Assembly (NCBI GenBank): GCA_918807975.1
Contig: OU964918.1
Span: forward strand, 28,070,477 to 28,134,476
DNA: 64,000 bases
Source: Aplidium turbinatum
Lineage: Eukaryota > Chordata > Ascidiacea > Aplousobranchia > Polyclinidae
Reading direction: 5' to 3'
The position numbers and the translations under genes are program-made. The notes under the pieces were generated by a model. It ran no database searches, was not told the DNA's origin, and worked only from the letters and a program-made list of their open reading frames with translations. The stretch's first letter is position 1. Every line of letters begins with the position of its first letter. Below are positions 12,187-23,417 of this stretch, piece after piece.

Positions 12187-14398
12187 GGATTTTTCGTTAC
12201 CGAGATGGTATTTTGCAAACTCTGGTGTGTGCAGTCCGGATGATATTGTTTCATATCAATTGCATGGGTTTAGTGATGCTTCGAATCAAGCTTTCTCTTC
12301 TGTTGTTTACTTACGTAGACTGGTTAACGGAGTTCCGAGTGTGTCTTTCGTTCTGGGTAAATCTACCATTGTTGTAAAAAATCAGTTTTCTTGGCCGATA
12401 GCTAGGAAAGAGCTTGTTGCCGCTTTGAATACAGCAAGACTCGTGAAGCAGGCCTACGAGGCATTGAAGATGCCTGACTGCCTTAAGTATTTTTGGTGTG
12501 ATTCTCGTACTGTGTTGCAGTGGGTTAAAAACCCTGATTTACGTTTGAATAAGTTTATTACGCGTCGAGTTGAGCATATTTTATTGTTGTCTGGAGCCCA
12601 GGATTGGCGTTTTTGCCCTACCGATATGAACCCAGCTGATGTTGGCACACGGCCAAATCTTATTACAAAGAAAGAATTTCGAGAGTTGTGGTTGAATGGT
12701 TCTAGTCTTCTCTATCAGTGTGAAGAAATTCCATCTGTAGAAAACGCCACTTCAGTACCTGTCCATAGCCTATACCTTCGTGACGAAGAGGAGTCGCTTG
12801 ACGTTGGACAGGGTGGTCTTCACAGATTGATCGAGGCCGCACCTTCTTTTTATGTTATGAAAAAGAGAATCGCTTATTTGGTTGCTTTTGTTGAATTTTT
12901 GTGCTGTAAAACGAGAAAGCGTAGCTTTGTGAAGCCAAAACTGGATGCATCTTATCTTAACAGTGCTTCAGAGTTGGCTGTGAAGTTTGTTCAGAAGAGC
13001 GTGTATGGCGATGTGGTACATTTAATGACCAAACGATCGCCGGATGCCCTTGAGGAAGTGATAAAGCGAGGTAGTGTTGGCGCTTCGCAACGTGAGAAAG
13101 AACGCTTGAAAGAATTACGTTCACTTAAAAAGTACAGACCTTGTGTAGATGACGCTGGTGTAATCCGCATTGAAGGGCGCTTAAGTAATTCTCCCGAGAT
13201 CTCTCTTGAAGCAAAGCATCCGATTGTTTTGCCTTCGAAGCACCCCTTCACTAGGCTTGTTGTACTGTCGCATCATAATCGAAATGCGCACTGTGGAGTA
13301 CAGCACACTTTGTTGTCTACGCGACAGAAGTTTTGGATCGCTAATGGTAATGCCTCCGTGAAGAGGTATCTTAATGACTGTGGTGTATGCGCGATTGAGA
13401 AAGCTCGACCTATAAGGCAGCTCATGTCTGATTTACTTTTGTCTCGCACAACTGCGCATAGGAAACCCTTTTTTGATTGCGGCTTAGACTATCTTGGACC
13501 TTTAACCTTTGTTGAAGGTAGAAGTCACAAAAAAGCTTGGGGACTCTTGTTCACATGTATGGCATCTCGCGCTATTCATGTTGAGCTGGTTACGTCATTG
13601 TCGCTGAGTGATTTTTTACTTGCCTTTACAAGGTTTACAGATTTACGTGGGCAGGTTAATGCTATCTATTCCGACAATGGAAGTACCTTTCAGGCAGCAT
13701 CTAAGAAGTTACCCGAGTTGATAGGATCAGCTGAATTTCACAACGCCCTGAGACAGAGAGAGATAAACTGGGAATTTATACCTCCGTATGCTCCGGCGCA
13801 AGGTGGCGCCTGGGAGGCAATGGTTAAACAATTTAAAATTGCATTTTTTCACATTTTGGACTCTTCAATACGTAAGCCCAGTTTTATTGAACTGCTTACG
13901 TACACAGGCAGTGCCGTCCGGATCGTGAACGAACGCCCTTTGGTACCTTTGAGTGACGACCCTAGGGATTTTACTGTCATCACCCCTGCCTCACTTTTGA
14001 CCCCATACTTAGACCCATACTGTGCTGTTGGGCAACCACATGATCGTGACCAATTAAGAAGGGATTATCGGTTCAATTTGTCACTTTCTTATCAGTTTTG
14101 GAGTAAATGGATCGATTTTTACTTGCCAGGGCTTCAAGGCCGGAAAAAATGGCTAAAAATGGCCGAGAATTTGGAGCCTGGTCAACTTGTAGTGGTAGGT
14201 TCTCTCCAGGACATTGGTAAACGTGGGAAGTATCAACTTGGGAGGGTGCATGAGGTAGTTCCACAAATTAGGAAAGGGAAGCCTGTGGTTCGTAGAGCTA
14301 AAGTTGCCGTCTGCAACTATGATGAGAGTACGGGGAAAGTGAAAGTAGACTATGTGTTGAGGGATATTTCGTGCCTCGCCCCCGTAAAGAACACCTAA
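12187..14398 (+). CDS. BEL copy 1 RNase H and integrase
   Basis: Segments in order: RNase H-like ('GFSDASNQAFSSVVYL'; 'FWCDSRTVLQW'), an integrase zinc-binding H-H-C-C block ('SHHNRNAHCGV...CGVCAIEKARP'), the DDE core ('DCGLDYLGPL', 'AIYSDNGSTF', 'GGAWEAMVKQ') and a C-terminal chromodomain-like segment. This is the usual BEL/Pao order. A short non-coding spacer separates it from the 3' LTR. Confidence 0.85.
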
Positions 14399-14713
14399 GT
14401 GTTAGGGTTTGAGCCTGGTTTTGTCTGCGGTGGCCGACACTTGTCTGAGCCCAGAACAGTCGGTTATTATCGCAACCATTGTATATAGCGTCATTTTTTG
14501 CGTGTACCTACTACCTATGGTACCAATTTCATGTATCGTCGTGTTTATTCTTATTGCTGTTCATTCTTTGCATGCCCTTTGTATTTGCGTATTAACTTAA
14601 ACGTGAGTGATTCAAACAATTTGTGTATCATGTGTTTTTATTCATTGGCTCACAATTGTCGTCAATTCTTTTTTAGTTATGCCATGTCAGACTGTCATAA
14701 CTAGGGGCCGCTA

Positions 14714-15200
14714 TGTTCCAGACGGTTGTTCGCCTGGTCAAACGTCATGTAGAAACCGTTCGGGTCTACTGAATATTACGTCATGGAAATTCCTAAAACA
14801 TGAGCCAAAATTGCACCATCGTCCGTAAGACCTGGGTCAAACCTGTTGAAACCGGTTTAAACATGAAATGTTGCGTCGCCTTTGAGTTATCACAAATTTT
14901 TCTGATTCATTCTCGAAGTTGTTTGTTGGAAGTCGGTCGCACATTTAACTGGTTTATTTGGTGCTTGCTAGCTGGACAAATTCTCCGTCTTTTATCCAAG
15001 TAATCTGTATCGTAGTGACAGTTTTGAGGTGTAGGCATTGCATCTCCATTTCGATAGCCTCGGGCTAATTTTACAGAAATACACTGTTTGAAAAGAAGTT
15101 CAAGTGTGTGTTTCTTCGGTCATTATATACAGACGAACGGATTCGGGAACTTTATGTTAAAATTTTCCCACGAAGAGATTATGGTTTACCGCTGTGACCA
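14714..15200 (+). repeat. 3' LTR of BEL copy 1
   Basis: 487 bp, near-identical partner of 2234-2720. It is followed directly by the second copy of the 5-bp duplication (ATGAT) and then by the resumed XPG-family gene. Confidence 0.93.
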
Positions 15201-15596
15201 ATGATGTTTACCAATGGTTGCACTATTGAAAAGCTGCCACCAACGTCAGCTGCTCTGATGCAACATACACGCAGAGCGATACATCAAGCTGAAATACGGA
15301 AATCAAGCCTCGTAAATGTTCAGCAACTACCTTCTCCTTTACCTTGGGGTTGGAAACAGAATGATGCAAATCAGCTTGTTCCGTTTTGTCAGTCTACTTG
15401 TGGCTCTCGATGTTCCTGTAAGAAAAAATCCATAAAATACACAAGTCTTTGTTCATGCGAGTACGAAACATGCAATTCGACCACAAAATATCCAATCCTC
15501 TCTGATGTTTCATCTTCAATCCACATTGACGTTTCATCTCCAATCCACACTGATCATTCAAAAAATGCTTTTGACTTTCTAAACTCTATCTTGTAA
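15201..15596 (+). pseudogene. C-terminus of the split XPG-family transposon protein
   Basis: Continuation of the gene at 1567-2233 beyond the BEL insertion. The family C-terminal block 'LPPTSAALMQHTRRAIHQAE...PLPWGW' is followed by a cysteine cluster ('SRCSCKKKSIKYTSLCSC..ETC'), probably metal binding, and a short Ser/Asp tail before TAA. A copy with its own insertions lies at 44758-44888 plus 46003-46320. Confidence 0.65.
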
Positions 15597-16432
15597 CTTG
15601 AAAAAACTTGTCGTACACGAATTTTTTTAACATCAAATTACGTATGGTAGGAATTTAACATTGAAAACCGCTTGTTTTTTCATCTTGAATTAACAGTGTT
15701 AAGACTCTGACATTGCATCATCTGGGGTCGTGTATTAATTTGAGTTGTAGATCATAATTAGGCCTACATATTATTTTAAAGTGGCATGACCAAAAGGGAA
15801 ATTCACCCCTGGTAGCTGCTCTTCTGGTTATTCCCTTGATGACGTCGTTATTGCGTCATACTGTACTGGAATTATTGTTATTGCTTGCAATTGTAAAATT
15901 TTAAGCATTTGCAAAACTTATAATGAGAGTATTTGATCGCTCTTTTCGGAATAAACTTACCTTTGGTTCCTGAATTTGAAGTTGTCTAGTTTTAATAATG
16001 TAATGATGACGTCATAAAAGATGCAATCATGACGAAACTACTTTTAGGAATTGTGAAATGGTTTTAGTAACCGGTACTCCAACTAAAACCAACAGCAAAC
16101 GACCAAAATAGGTTAAAAAAGCAAAAAAATATATGTGATGACGTCACAATGACGTCATCAATCAAATTATTTTGTGTTTATTTTGTCTCACTTATTTGTG
16201 TGTGTTTTTAAGTTAAAATATACAAAAACCAAATATGTAATTGCACAAAAATGACGTAAAAAGAGCTGAAACGTGATTTCTGGGGAAATCCCCGATTTAG
16301 GGGTGATCACGTGACCCAGAAAGTTGCGGCACACACTAAAATCAAAGTTGGGTTGATCAACTGCAAAAATATGCAAAAAAACAACGTGTAACACGTTTAG
16401 CCTAAAGATTCCCCTAAGGGCCTGCACTACAC
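15597..16432 (+). mobile_element. 3' non-coding end of XPG-family element, copy 1
   Basis: About 830 bp of AT-rich sequence with several 'gatgacgtcat' palindromes. It matches 46320-48327 except where that copy carries three insertions. Similarity ends at 'cctaaggcctg' in both, which I take as the element's right edge. No inverted partner of this edge is visible at a left end, so whether the element has terminal inverted repeats is open. Confidence 0.6.
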
Positions 16433-16574
16433 TATGCGGTGTTGAAAACATTGGATTTAGTAGTTTTTTTCTTTTTTTGTGTGTTCAATAAAAATGTTAA
16501 ATCCATTAACGTTATTGAGTGTTATAGGCTATGTATCTGGAACAACAAGTCAAGCTCTCTACCAAGGCTCAAAC

Positions 16575-16756
16575 CATGGACTTCTAAATAGTAGCATCTG
16601 GACTGGAAACTCAGTGGGCAACATGAGGCCAAACAGTTGGCCAACAGTGGACCAACAGGGTTAGTTACTTGGCTGTTGGCCCACTGTTGTACCAACTGTT
16701 TGGCCTCATGTTGCCCACTCAGTTTCCGGTCCAGATGCTACTATTTAGAAGTCCAT
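16575..16756. mobile_element. Hairpin MITE
   Basis: Two arms of about 85 bp, starting CATGGACTTCTAAATAGTAG, fold back on each other almost perfectly around a short 'ggttagttacttgg' loop. GCTCAAAC (8 bp) flanks both sides, which suggests a hAT-mobilised hairpin. The small open frame at 16479-16664 crosses it and is not a gene. Confidence 0.75.
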
Positions 16757-17095
16757 GCTCAAACATAACATCTTGTTAAAACATAGGCTAATCAAATTAA
16801 TCATTTGACCAATAACCTTTCTTCATTAACTTTTGCCTTCACCAAATGCCTAGCAGAAGTGAACGAAGTCCCTTTTTTTACTCCTGCTCCGAAAGTATTC
16901 ACTCCGGCTTCTGCTCCGAAATTCATTTTGAAGTGAAATAAGCGTGAAACTACCTTATTCAAATAGCTTTTTTTTTAAATCCGGGTTTTTCTCAAACCTG
17001 CTTTTGCTACACTGTGCCTCCCCCCCCATGGACAGGAGAATAACCAACTTTAATGATTTAATTTAGGATGCTTTTAACAAAACATTTTTGCACGT

Positions 17096-17733
17096 TGGTC
17101 ACAACGGTAAACCATAATCTCTTCGTGGGAAAATTGTAACATAAGATTACCGGATCCGTTCGTCTGTATGCAATGACCGAAAGAAACACTCTTTTGAAAA
17201 CATCTATTCAAAAAGTGTATTTCTGTAAAAATAGCCCAAGGCTGTCGAAATTGCGACGCAACACGGTACGCCAGTAAAAACTTGTCACTACAAAACGAAT
17301 TACTTGGATAAAAGACGGAAATTTTGTCCAGCTGGCAAGCACTAAGCAAAACAGTTAAATTTGCGACCAATTTCTTCAAGCAACAATTTTAAAATGACCA
17401 GAATAAATTACGATATTTCAAACGCACGTAAGCAGTTACCGTGACGTAATAATGATAGGCAATGATAAGTTATTCAAGCACCTGTTCAGGCCTGGCCCAC
17501 ACCTGCTCAAGTCTGGCTCACACCTGCTCAAGTTTGGCTTACACCTGTTCAAGTACCGGTAATTAAAGATTTAACGATGATGCAATGTTATGCTGCAGCT
17601 GCAATGTTTTACAGGTCTTGCAACGATTCTGCAATCTGCTTATTTTTTAGAAATATCTTATTACGTAATACGCTAAGATTCAGTAGACCTGAACGGTTTT
17701 ATACGACGTTTGATATGAAAATTGTCCGTAACA
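17096..17733 (-). repeat. Solo LTR of a BEL element
   Basis: 638 bp, reverse orientation, TG...CA, flanked by CACGT on both sides (17091-17095 and 17734-17738). It has no internal region, so it most likely arose by LTR-LTR recombination. It is close to the LTR at 35258-35905. The U3 part holds three direct repeats of about 25 bp ('cacctg[ct]tcaagt.tggct', 17477-17560). Sequence just before and about 100 bp after it repeats itself, so it sits in an older duplicated tract. Confidence 0.85.
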
Positions 17734-18149
17734 CACGTAAAGCATTCAATCACCACCTTGGGCCCCTAATTTTCGCGTAATGCATTCAATTACCATTCCG
17801 AGTCCTTTTTCTACATTACGGCCCTCCTCAGGACTAAAGAATAACAACTTTTATGCTTGAATTTAGTCGTTTAGAATGGTTTTAACCAAACATTTTTGTG
17901 CGTAAACTACAAAATCACAATTTCGGGCCCCCCAGCAATCACAGTCCTGGGTCCTCAATTAAGGGTACGCCGTAGCCTACCATCCTCTCATAGGCCTTGA
18001 TATCAAATAGAACCTGTTACAGTCCTATTTGCTATCATTTTTTATGTCATGGCACCACAGTGGGCTGCCAACGTGCCTCTCTCTAGCACACCTATTGCCT
18101 GAGTACTTTTTCTTGCAGTTTTCATAGAAAATGTAAACAAAATGATTGT

Positions 18150-18259
18150 GGCTTTCAGAAAATTTAAAAAAGGCCAAACAAAAATTTGTCGGCCAAACTA
18201 CTTCAAAAAAGGCCAAATTTGACAAAGTTGGTCGTAAAAAGGCCAATCTGGCAAGCCTG
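18150..18259. mobile_element. hAT-type terminal fragment (ggccaa...ctggcaagcctg)
   Basis: A short 'aaaaaggccaaa' rich stretch ending CTGGCAAGCCTG. It resembles the right end of the complete element at 31129-31972 and the end at 51000-51130. The other end is missing. Confidence 0.45.
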
Positions 18260-18501
18260 TTTGCAAGTAGGCCTACGATAAAACTCGTACGGTAGCCTAA
18301 ACATGTTGCAAAACAACCGCGACCTGGCTCTTTTACGGTTGTAACCGAGAGTAGGCTATAACTTACCTAAACTGTAAAAGTGAGTGAGTATTCAGTAAGG
18401 CGATCAGTGACTGGTGTAAGTGCCATGTAATTTTTCGTCGTTATGCTTATGCGCATGACTACGCGAAACAACGGCAAAAAAAGTAAAAACCTTTAGGCTA
18501 C

Positions 18502-18723
18502 CTGCCACCTCTCACTGAGACAATCCGAAGACGAAGACTACAGTTGGCAGGTAACTGCTTTAGACGGCAGCTGCAGGAAGTTAGTGATGTTCTTCTTTGG
18601 AAACCAAACAATAGTATTAGGAAAAGAAGTCGCAAGGCAAAAACCTTTCTTCATCACAAAGAACAAGACACTGGAATACAGAAACACGAACTTTCAAATT
18701 TGATGAAGGACTGGGACGTTTAG
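18502..18723 (+). pseudogene. LINE reverse transcriptase, C-terminal tail fragment
   Basis: An open frame without a start codon: 'LPPLTETIRRRRLQLAGNCFRR', 'VSDVLLWKPN', 'HKEQDTGIQKHELSNLM', ending in TAG. The 'RRR.L.FAGHC.R' and 'DVLLW.P' blocks are typical of the extreme C-terminus of APE-type LINE ORF2 proteins. It looks like a 5'-truncated, old copy. Family within LINEs not resolved. Confidence 0.6.
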
Positions 18724-20870
18724 TTGGAGAAAGTATATTGATGGCGGATGTGGGGAGTAGCTTACCACGCTACGTTTTTGGTAGTAGCGCCGCTACATTT
18801 TTGTTAGCGGCATTACTTTTTTTCAATTTTGCGATAACGTTAAGGCGCTACATTGCCTTTAGTCGCACTCTCGCTACTTTCTAACTTATTTAAAGCGAAA
18901 AAGGACTCGTTTTCGGAGACTTTTTATGGAAACAGTACGTAAAAATCAAAACAGAAATCATTTGACTATTGCAGGAAACATCAAGCTACGTTGATACCCA
19001 CAAGAGTAACACCAACACTAGTCACGACTACGAGGATGATTTTTTTGGTGTGTTGGTGCTATCACATAAAACGTCGGTACGGAAAGACAAATCAAGTTTG
19101 GAGGCCTTTTTTCCAGCAGAAGCAAGTCCTCGAGCTTTTCTAGTGCCGATTTATAATGTTGCTTTACTAAATACAACACCCCATTCCTTCCAGTGCCGCG
19201 GTGGAATTTTAAAGTGCCGCGACTCGAATTTTAAATTGCTCGTGTTTTGAAGTATGCGTATTAACAATAAACTTCAGCCAGAACGTGCTTTCTATAACGA
19301 CGTTGAACTGTAAGCGTAAACGAATGACATCATTCGTTGATATATGAAAACTGCAGTCGTAATACAATCGTGTCATTTGATCTATCAGTTACACTGCCAT
19401 TGTAATTAAAGCTTGTGGTGAACAAAGAAACTACTGTAACATAGCTTCGCCTGTTATAATGTTCCTGAATAAAGCATAAATATCAGTAGTACAGACAAAA
19501 GTAATCCACAAGAAAGTGAAGCATGGGAATCATAGAGACCTTTTTGACATAAAGGAATTTTATGCAACTTGACTTCGAAGTGTTTTGCCGCATATCATGG
19601 TGATATGATAGGCTATTTATAGTATGCCATTGATAAATAAGGGTCGAGCAAAGCACTAACTACAACAAGCGATATATCAGCACGTCAAAAAACAGAACCT
19701 TGTAAAGTTTGATACAGGGGCTTAGGTAGTAAGGCACATCTCCATGACTGGCATGGCCACAAAACCGAATACACTACAAGTCGATCAAAATACGGTATAC
19801 TATGGAAGTTGTGCATAAAGACACTTCCAGGAAATAACAAAGCAATGACGTCATACGCAAAGTGACGCTGCAATCGCATTGTTACAAAGTATAAGCTACA
19901 GTATTTTCATTTATGAAATACGTTTATCATCCAACCAAGTTTGCCATTGCCAGAAAATGTCACCAATTGACAAAACTCCAGTAACAACCGTAGAGCACAA
20001 ACTATTTTTTTGCTAAACTTACAATTCACGGCGATATCTAATAAGCTTTCAAATATTCAGTAAAGTCATACATTTTTTTGTACTTCGTGTTTAAATTGTG
20101 AATTTTTAAATGCTACCTCATCAGATACGCTATTGTAAGCCTGTTCGGGAAGAGCAATGAAGCAAGGATGCCATTTATAGGCCAATTTAAATTATTGTCG
20201 ATGCTGTGAAACAAAAACTTAAGTTGGTACTGTACAACCCACAGTTACGACTTCCAACCGGGACCAAGAAAAGTGCATATCATGGCATATAAACTCGGGG
20301 ACATTTTTTCGCCGCCCACGTGTACATCAATAACTATCACGGTTTCACTCTGGCTAAAGTGTCTAAATTTATTGATACCTATATATGCATTCTTGTCATT
20401 CCAGTGACTGAGTACAAACCAGTTAAATCACCGTATGCAACCGTAAAAGTTTGGGTTATTAGTGACGTCATGACAGGAATGAATGAAGCAATTTCGAATC
20501 AGATCGAATTGGGCTTAGTATTTACTGTATACAGATTTTCACAAATCAAATAATCCATTTGATAAAATTCGGAAGTGAAACTTAAATTACACCAAACTGT
20601 AAGAGTGATACCTTGCCACAGTAAACCAATGTTTCAAAAAATTTGCAAATCGATTTTTAATGAGTTTCTCAGTCTAAACATTCTTGAGATAAAATTTATA
20701 ATGAGCAGAAACCAAATGTTATAGACATATGTATGCACAGAATATATACAATACAATGTAAAATTCTTTGTGAAGTTATGCACTAAAAGAGTGAAACAAA
20801 TATCCTCAGAAAACTCATTTGAAAGAAACACTGCAAAAACTGACTTTGAAAGAACTTAAAAAAAGAATGT
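18724..20870. other. AT-rich stretch, no gene recognised
   Basis: Only short open frames, none with a recognisable domain. 18760-18890 has repeated 'gtagcgccgctac'-like blocks that may be a decayed transposon. The rest holds nothing I can name. Confidence 0.5.
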
Positions 20871-20875
20871 TTCTC

Positions 20876-20998
20876 GGCAGCCGATTTGTAGCAAGAATTG
20901 ACAGCGATAGACACGTGTTTCGCCCATGAGGCTGGGCTCATCAGTATCGCACCGTATTCTAGCCACAAATTTATTCGACCGCCGCTTTACCAGTCAGT
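20876..20998 (-). mobile_element. Hammerhead-bearing repeat, copy A
   Basis: About 123 bp from 'ggcagccgatt' to 'accagtcagt', shared with 43677-43800. Hammerhead-bearing repeats of this sort are known in Penelope-like elements and in retrozymes. No reverse transcriptase is attached here, so it is a fragment or a non-autonomous unit. It lies about 520 bp beyond the PPP6C stop codon, on the same strand. Confidence 0.6.
20904..20950 (-). ncRNA. Hammerhead ribozyme (type I, minimal helix III), copy A
   Basis: Minus-strand RNA: helix I strand GCGAUA, core CUGAUGA, helix II GCCC(A)...(U)GGGC closed by a short loop, core GAAA, helix III ACAC/GUGU, cleavage triplet GUC, then the partner strand UAUCGC. 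Helix I is 6 of 6 complementary and every invariant core base is present. Identical over all 47 nt to the copy at 43706-43752. Cleavage is predicted after the C of GUC. The very short helix III is typical of Penelope-type hammerheads, which are thought to act as dimers. Confidence 0.85.
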
Positions 20999-21255
20999 AA
21001 GATGTTCTGTACCACTTAAGAAAATAGCCAAATTTTCCATCACAGCAATAATATTATATAATGTATATTGTATATAGTACAGTATATACCTTTATTAGGT
21101 TGATAATATGCCACCCATACCATGAGTGATGACTTGATATAAGCATACTCATACAATACATGACATCATGACTAAAAAAAACCCAGTATTATTGACAAAT
21201 TCATTTAAAATTGAAACCTGATTTGATCTCAAACATTGTAATAACGTAATATCTA

Positions 21256-21261
21256 TTTATT
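21256..21261 (-). terminator. Possible PPP6C polyadenylation signal
   Basis: AATAAA on the minus strand, about 260 bases past the PPP6C stop codon. Another AATAAA lies near 21090. Position is plausible but the region is AT-rich, so this is weak. Confidence 0.3.
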
Positions 21262-21520
21262 GTGTATTAAAAAAAACTATTGTTGTTGCAATATAACAGG
21301 TAAAGTTATAAAAACCATTGTTATTTTTCGAACAGATTTGAATCATATGTTAAACATAAACATAGTGAGTGAACAAAGCCTACGCTGATATTTTATAGAC
21401 TGTACAACCAAATATTAATAAACCTTTTTGAAGCAATATATCATAAACACAGTGGGGTACACAACAAACTCAAGCATTGTCAATAACAAAACAGTGTCAC
21501 AGTCACTTTACAAACAAGAA

Positions 21521-22438
21521 CTACAGAAAATAAGGAGTGGTGTTCCTGTCTGGGATAACTCGCATATCATCAGGTACAGCTTTGAACAGTTTAGCTTCTT
21601 TATCATCTTTTGAACGAATGACAAGGATTGCTGCAATATTCCCACAACGGTAGCAATAATTAGGTGCTGACCACACAGTGACTAATTTTTCACCAAACAT
21701 GTATTTGTAGCCTTCATGCACCAACTGATGTGCTCTACAAACAAGAGATAGTCCATTGAGATGCACAAATTCATCTATAACTTTGGCTCCAAATAACCAT
21801 CCTGCACCACGTGGAGAAATTGCCCATGTATCAACATCTTCAGGATCAGACCACACTAAATCACAAAAGGCACCTTTATGTGGTATCTCCTGTTGGCGAT
21901 CGATCGTTCGAATTTGATCAAGGGTCTTCACATCTGGAGACAAACCTCCATGGACACAGAGAATGGTAGAATCAATTATGGCAGCAATTGTAAGAAGGTC
22001 AAATACTTTAGTACAGTATCTCCATGCATTGGCATTTCCATATTTGGTCATGCACTCATCATAAAAACCATAAACTTGTGTAATTTGTCGACTCTCATGG
22101 TTTCCTCGAAGCAAAGTTATCTTGTCAGGCCACTTTGCTTTCAATGCAAGAAGATAAGTAAGGGTTTCAAGACTATAATAGCCACGATCAACAAAGTCTC
22201 CCATGAAAACATAACTAGTTTCTGGTATTTCATCTCCATTTCGAAATAGTTCAAGAAGGTCATAAAATTGGCCATGAATATCTCCGCACACAGTAATAGG
22301 CGTGGACACTGGTTGGACGTTGGATTCTTCCAAAAGTAAATCACAAACACAGTCACACAGCTTTTTAAGTTCAAACTCTGGGAGATATTTGCACTGCTTT
22401 GCAGTTTCAATGATCTTCTCTAAATCCAAAGGAATCAT
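21521..22438 (-). CDS. PPP6C: Serine/threonine protein phosphatase 6 catalytic subunit
   Basis: A full-length 305-residue protein, the same length as the vertebrate enzyme, and very similar throughout. All PPP-family metal and catalytic motifs are present: GDIHG (52-56), GDFVDRG (80-86), GNHE (112-115), the HGG loop 'CVHGGLSPD', '[10 protein letters not shown]' and '[11 protein letters not shown]'. The C-terminus is TTPYFL, the family ending. PP6 is a cytosolic and nuclear phosphatase that works with SAPS-domain and ankyrin subunits in mitosis, NF-kB and Hippo signalling (known from the family). '[17 protein letters not shown]' and 'NEFVHL'-type blocks separate it from PP2A and PP4. The whole coding region is one exon, whereas vertebrate PPP6C has several introns. 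It is either an intron-poor locus or an old, intact retrocopy; there is no poly(A) tract after the gene to favour a recent retrocopy. Neighbours are only repeats. Confidence 0.95.
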   Translation of the reverse strand: MIPLDLEKIIETAKQCKYLPEFELKKLCDCVCDLLLEESNVQPVSTPITVCGDIHGQFYDLLELFRNGDEIPETSYVFMGDFVDRGYYSLETLTYLLALKAKWPDKITLLRGNHESRQITQVYGFYDECMTKYGNANAWRYCTKVFDLLTIAAIIDSTILCVHGGLSPDVKTLDQIRTIDRQQEIPHKGAFCDLVWSDPEDVDTWAISPRGAGWLFGAKVIDEFVHLNGLSLVCRAHQLVHEGYKYMFGEKLVTVWSAPNYCYRCGNIAAILVIRSKDDKEAKLFKAVPDDMRVIPDRNTTPYFL

Positions 22439-22482
22439 TTTGGAGACTTATCTTAGTTGTTTTTGTTTTTTAATACTTGCTT

Positions 22483-22500
22483 CTATAAAATAAATTCAAT
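22483..22500 (-). promoter_or_regulatory. Candidate splice (or trans-splice) acceptor before PPP6C
   Basis: On the minus strand 'ttgaatttattttatag' sits 44 bases before the ATG and reads as a pyrimidine-rich tract plus AG. It would fit a 5'-UTR intron, or a spliced-leader acceptor if the organism trans-splices, as tunicates do. No donor can be identified, so this stays a suggestion. Confidence 0.4.
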
Positions 22501-23195
22501 ATCTTTTTACATGGCCTACTCAACAGAATATATTTTATTGCATTTTTTATAGTATTAAAAGATGTGAACACACGTCAACATACTAAAAATGTGGGACCTG
22601 GTGTTAGGGTTACCAGAACCAAATTTCAAAAAATGCCAAATGTACGTAACCAAATCAGGGAAATAAACACCAAATGTTATTTTAACCGCTTGAGGACAAC
22701 AGATATTTTTTATTTCGCTTAGCTTACAGGATGGGATTAATTTCAGATAAAACCTTCATTTTTACTGTAATTTTGTTGCAAAATGGTCTTTTAGTTCGGT
22801 GGTTTTCCCAGTGCACAACATAATAATGTTGCCAATATTAAAACAAAGAATTGCTGAAATTTTTGTGTACCTGTACATAAATGGCACCCGTTTTTTTGTC
22901 AACAGACAAATGCCCATATTCATGTCATCAGTCTTACTGCAAAAGTTTTGTAGCGCGTATGTGTAGGTCATTTGTCAATAAGTGGTTAAGGGAGTCAATC
23001 AACAAAAAAGTGACTTTGTCAGATAATGTTGTTGGATGCTTTTTTTTCAATTTAAAAACAACATATATTTACCGGTAGTAGATGTAGAAGGAGCAATCTA
23101 CCCGATATAATTCAGGGGGCATGCATTCGTACTTACTCCAAAACAGTGAGGATTGTGTTATGCTAACAATACCGATGTTGCCTCGACGATAGTCA
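22501..23195. other. Region upstream of PPP6C, no gene recognised
   Basis: AT-rich. 22596-22640 ('gttagggttaccagaacc' then 'aaaaaatgccaaatg') resembles the left end of the 'ggccaa' hAT family (31129-31972), without a partner end. No TATA-type promoter that I would defend. Confidence 0.4.
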
Positions 23196-23417
23196 TGAAG
23201 ACTTCGGAATGGCCCGTTTCGGCGAGTCCGATTCGACTAGTCCGATTCGGCGAGTTCCCTATTCGGCGAGTTTTTGAAACTTTTTAAAAGGAAATTATCG
23301 GGTACCGTAGCCTAATTACAATTGCCGTTTTTACATCGTTTTAACGTCGCTAAACGTTGAAATCGTGCAGAAAAGAATAAAAAGAAAATGTTTGAACTAT
23401 TAAATTAAAATTCGTCA

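Larger units (their letters stand above)
2234..15200 (+). mobile_element. BEL/Pao LTR retrotransposon, copy 1, with nested insertions
   Basis: A BEL/Pao-family element bounded by two 487-bp LTRs (2234-2720 and 14714-15200), TG...CA ends, and a 5-bp target duplication ATGAT on both sides. The undisturbed target survives in the paralogous repeat near 40537-40545. The parts in order are a leader with tandem repeats, gag, zinc knuckles, aspartic protease, reverse transcriptase, RNase H, integrase and 3' LTR. The two LTRs look almost identical, which points to a young insertion. It is interrupted by two later DNA transposons (4302-8133 and 11268-12182); otherwise it looks nearly whole. I see no obvious TGG-type primer-binding site directly after the 5' LTR. 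Confidence 0.92.

Noticed and set aside
18970-19250. 93-residue open frame as a host gene
   Set aside because: No domain recognised, no clear splice sites, and surrounding sequence looks like decayed repeats.
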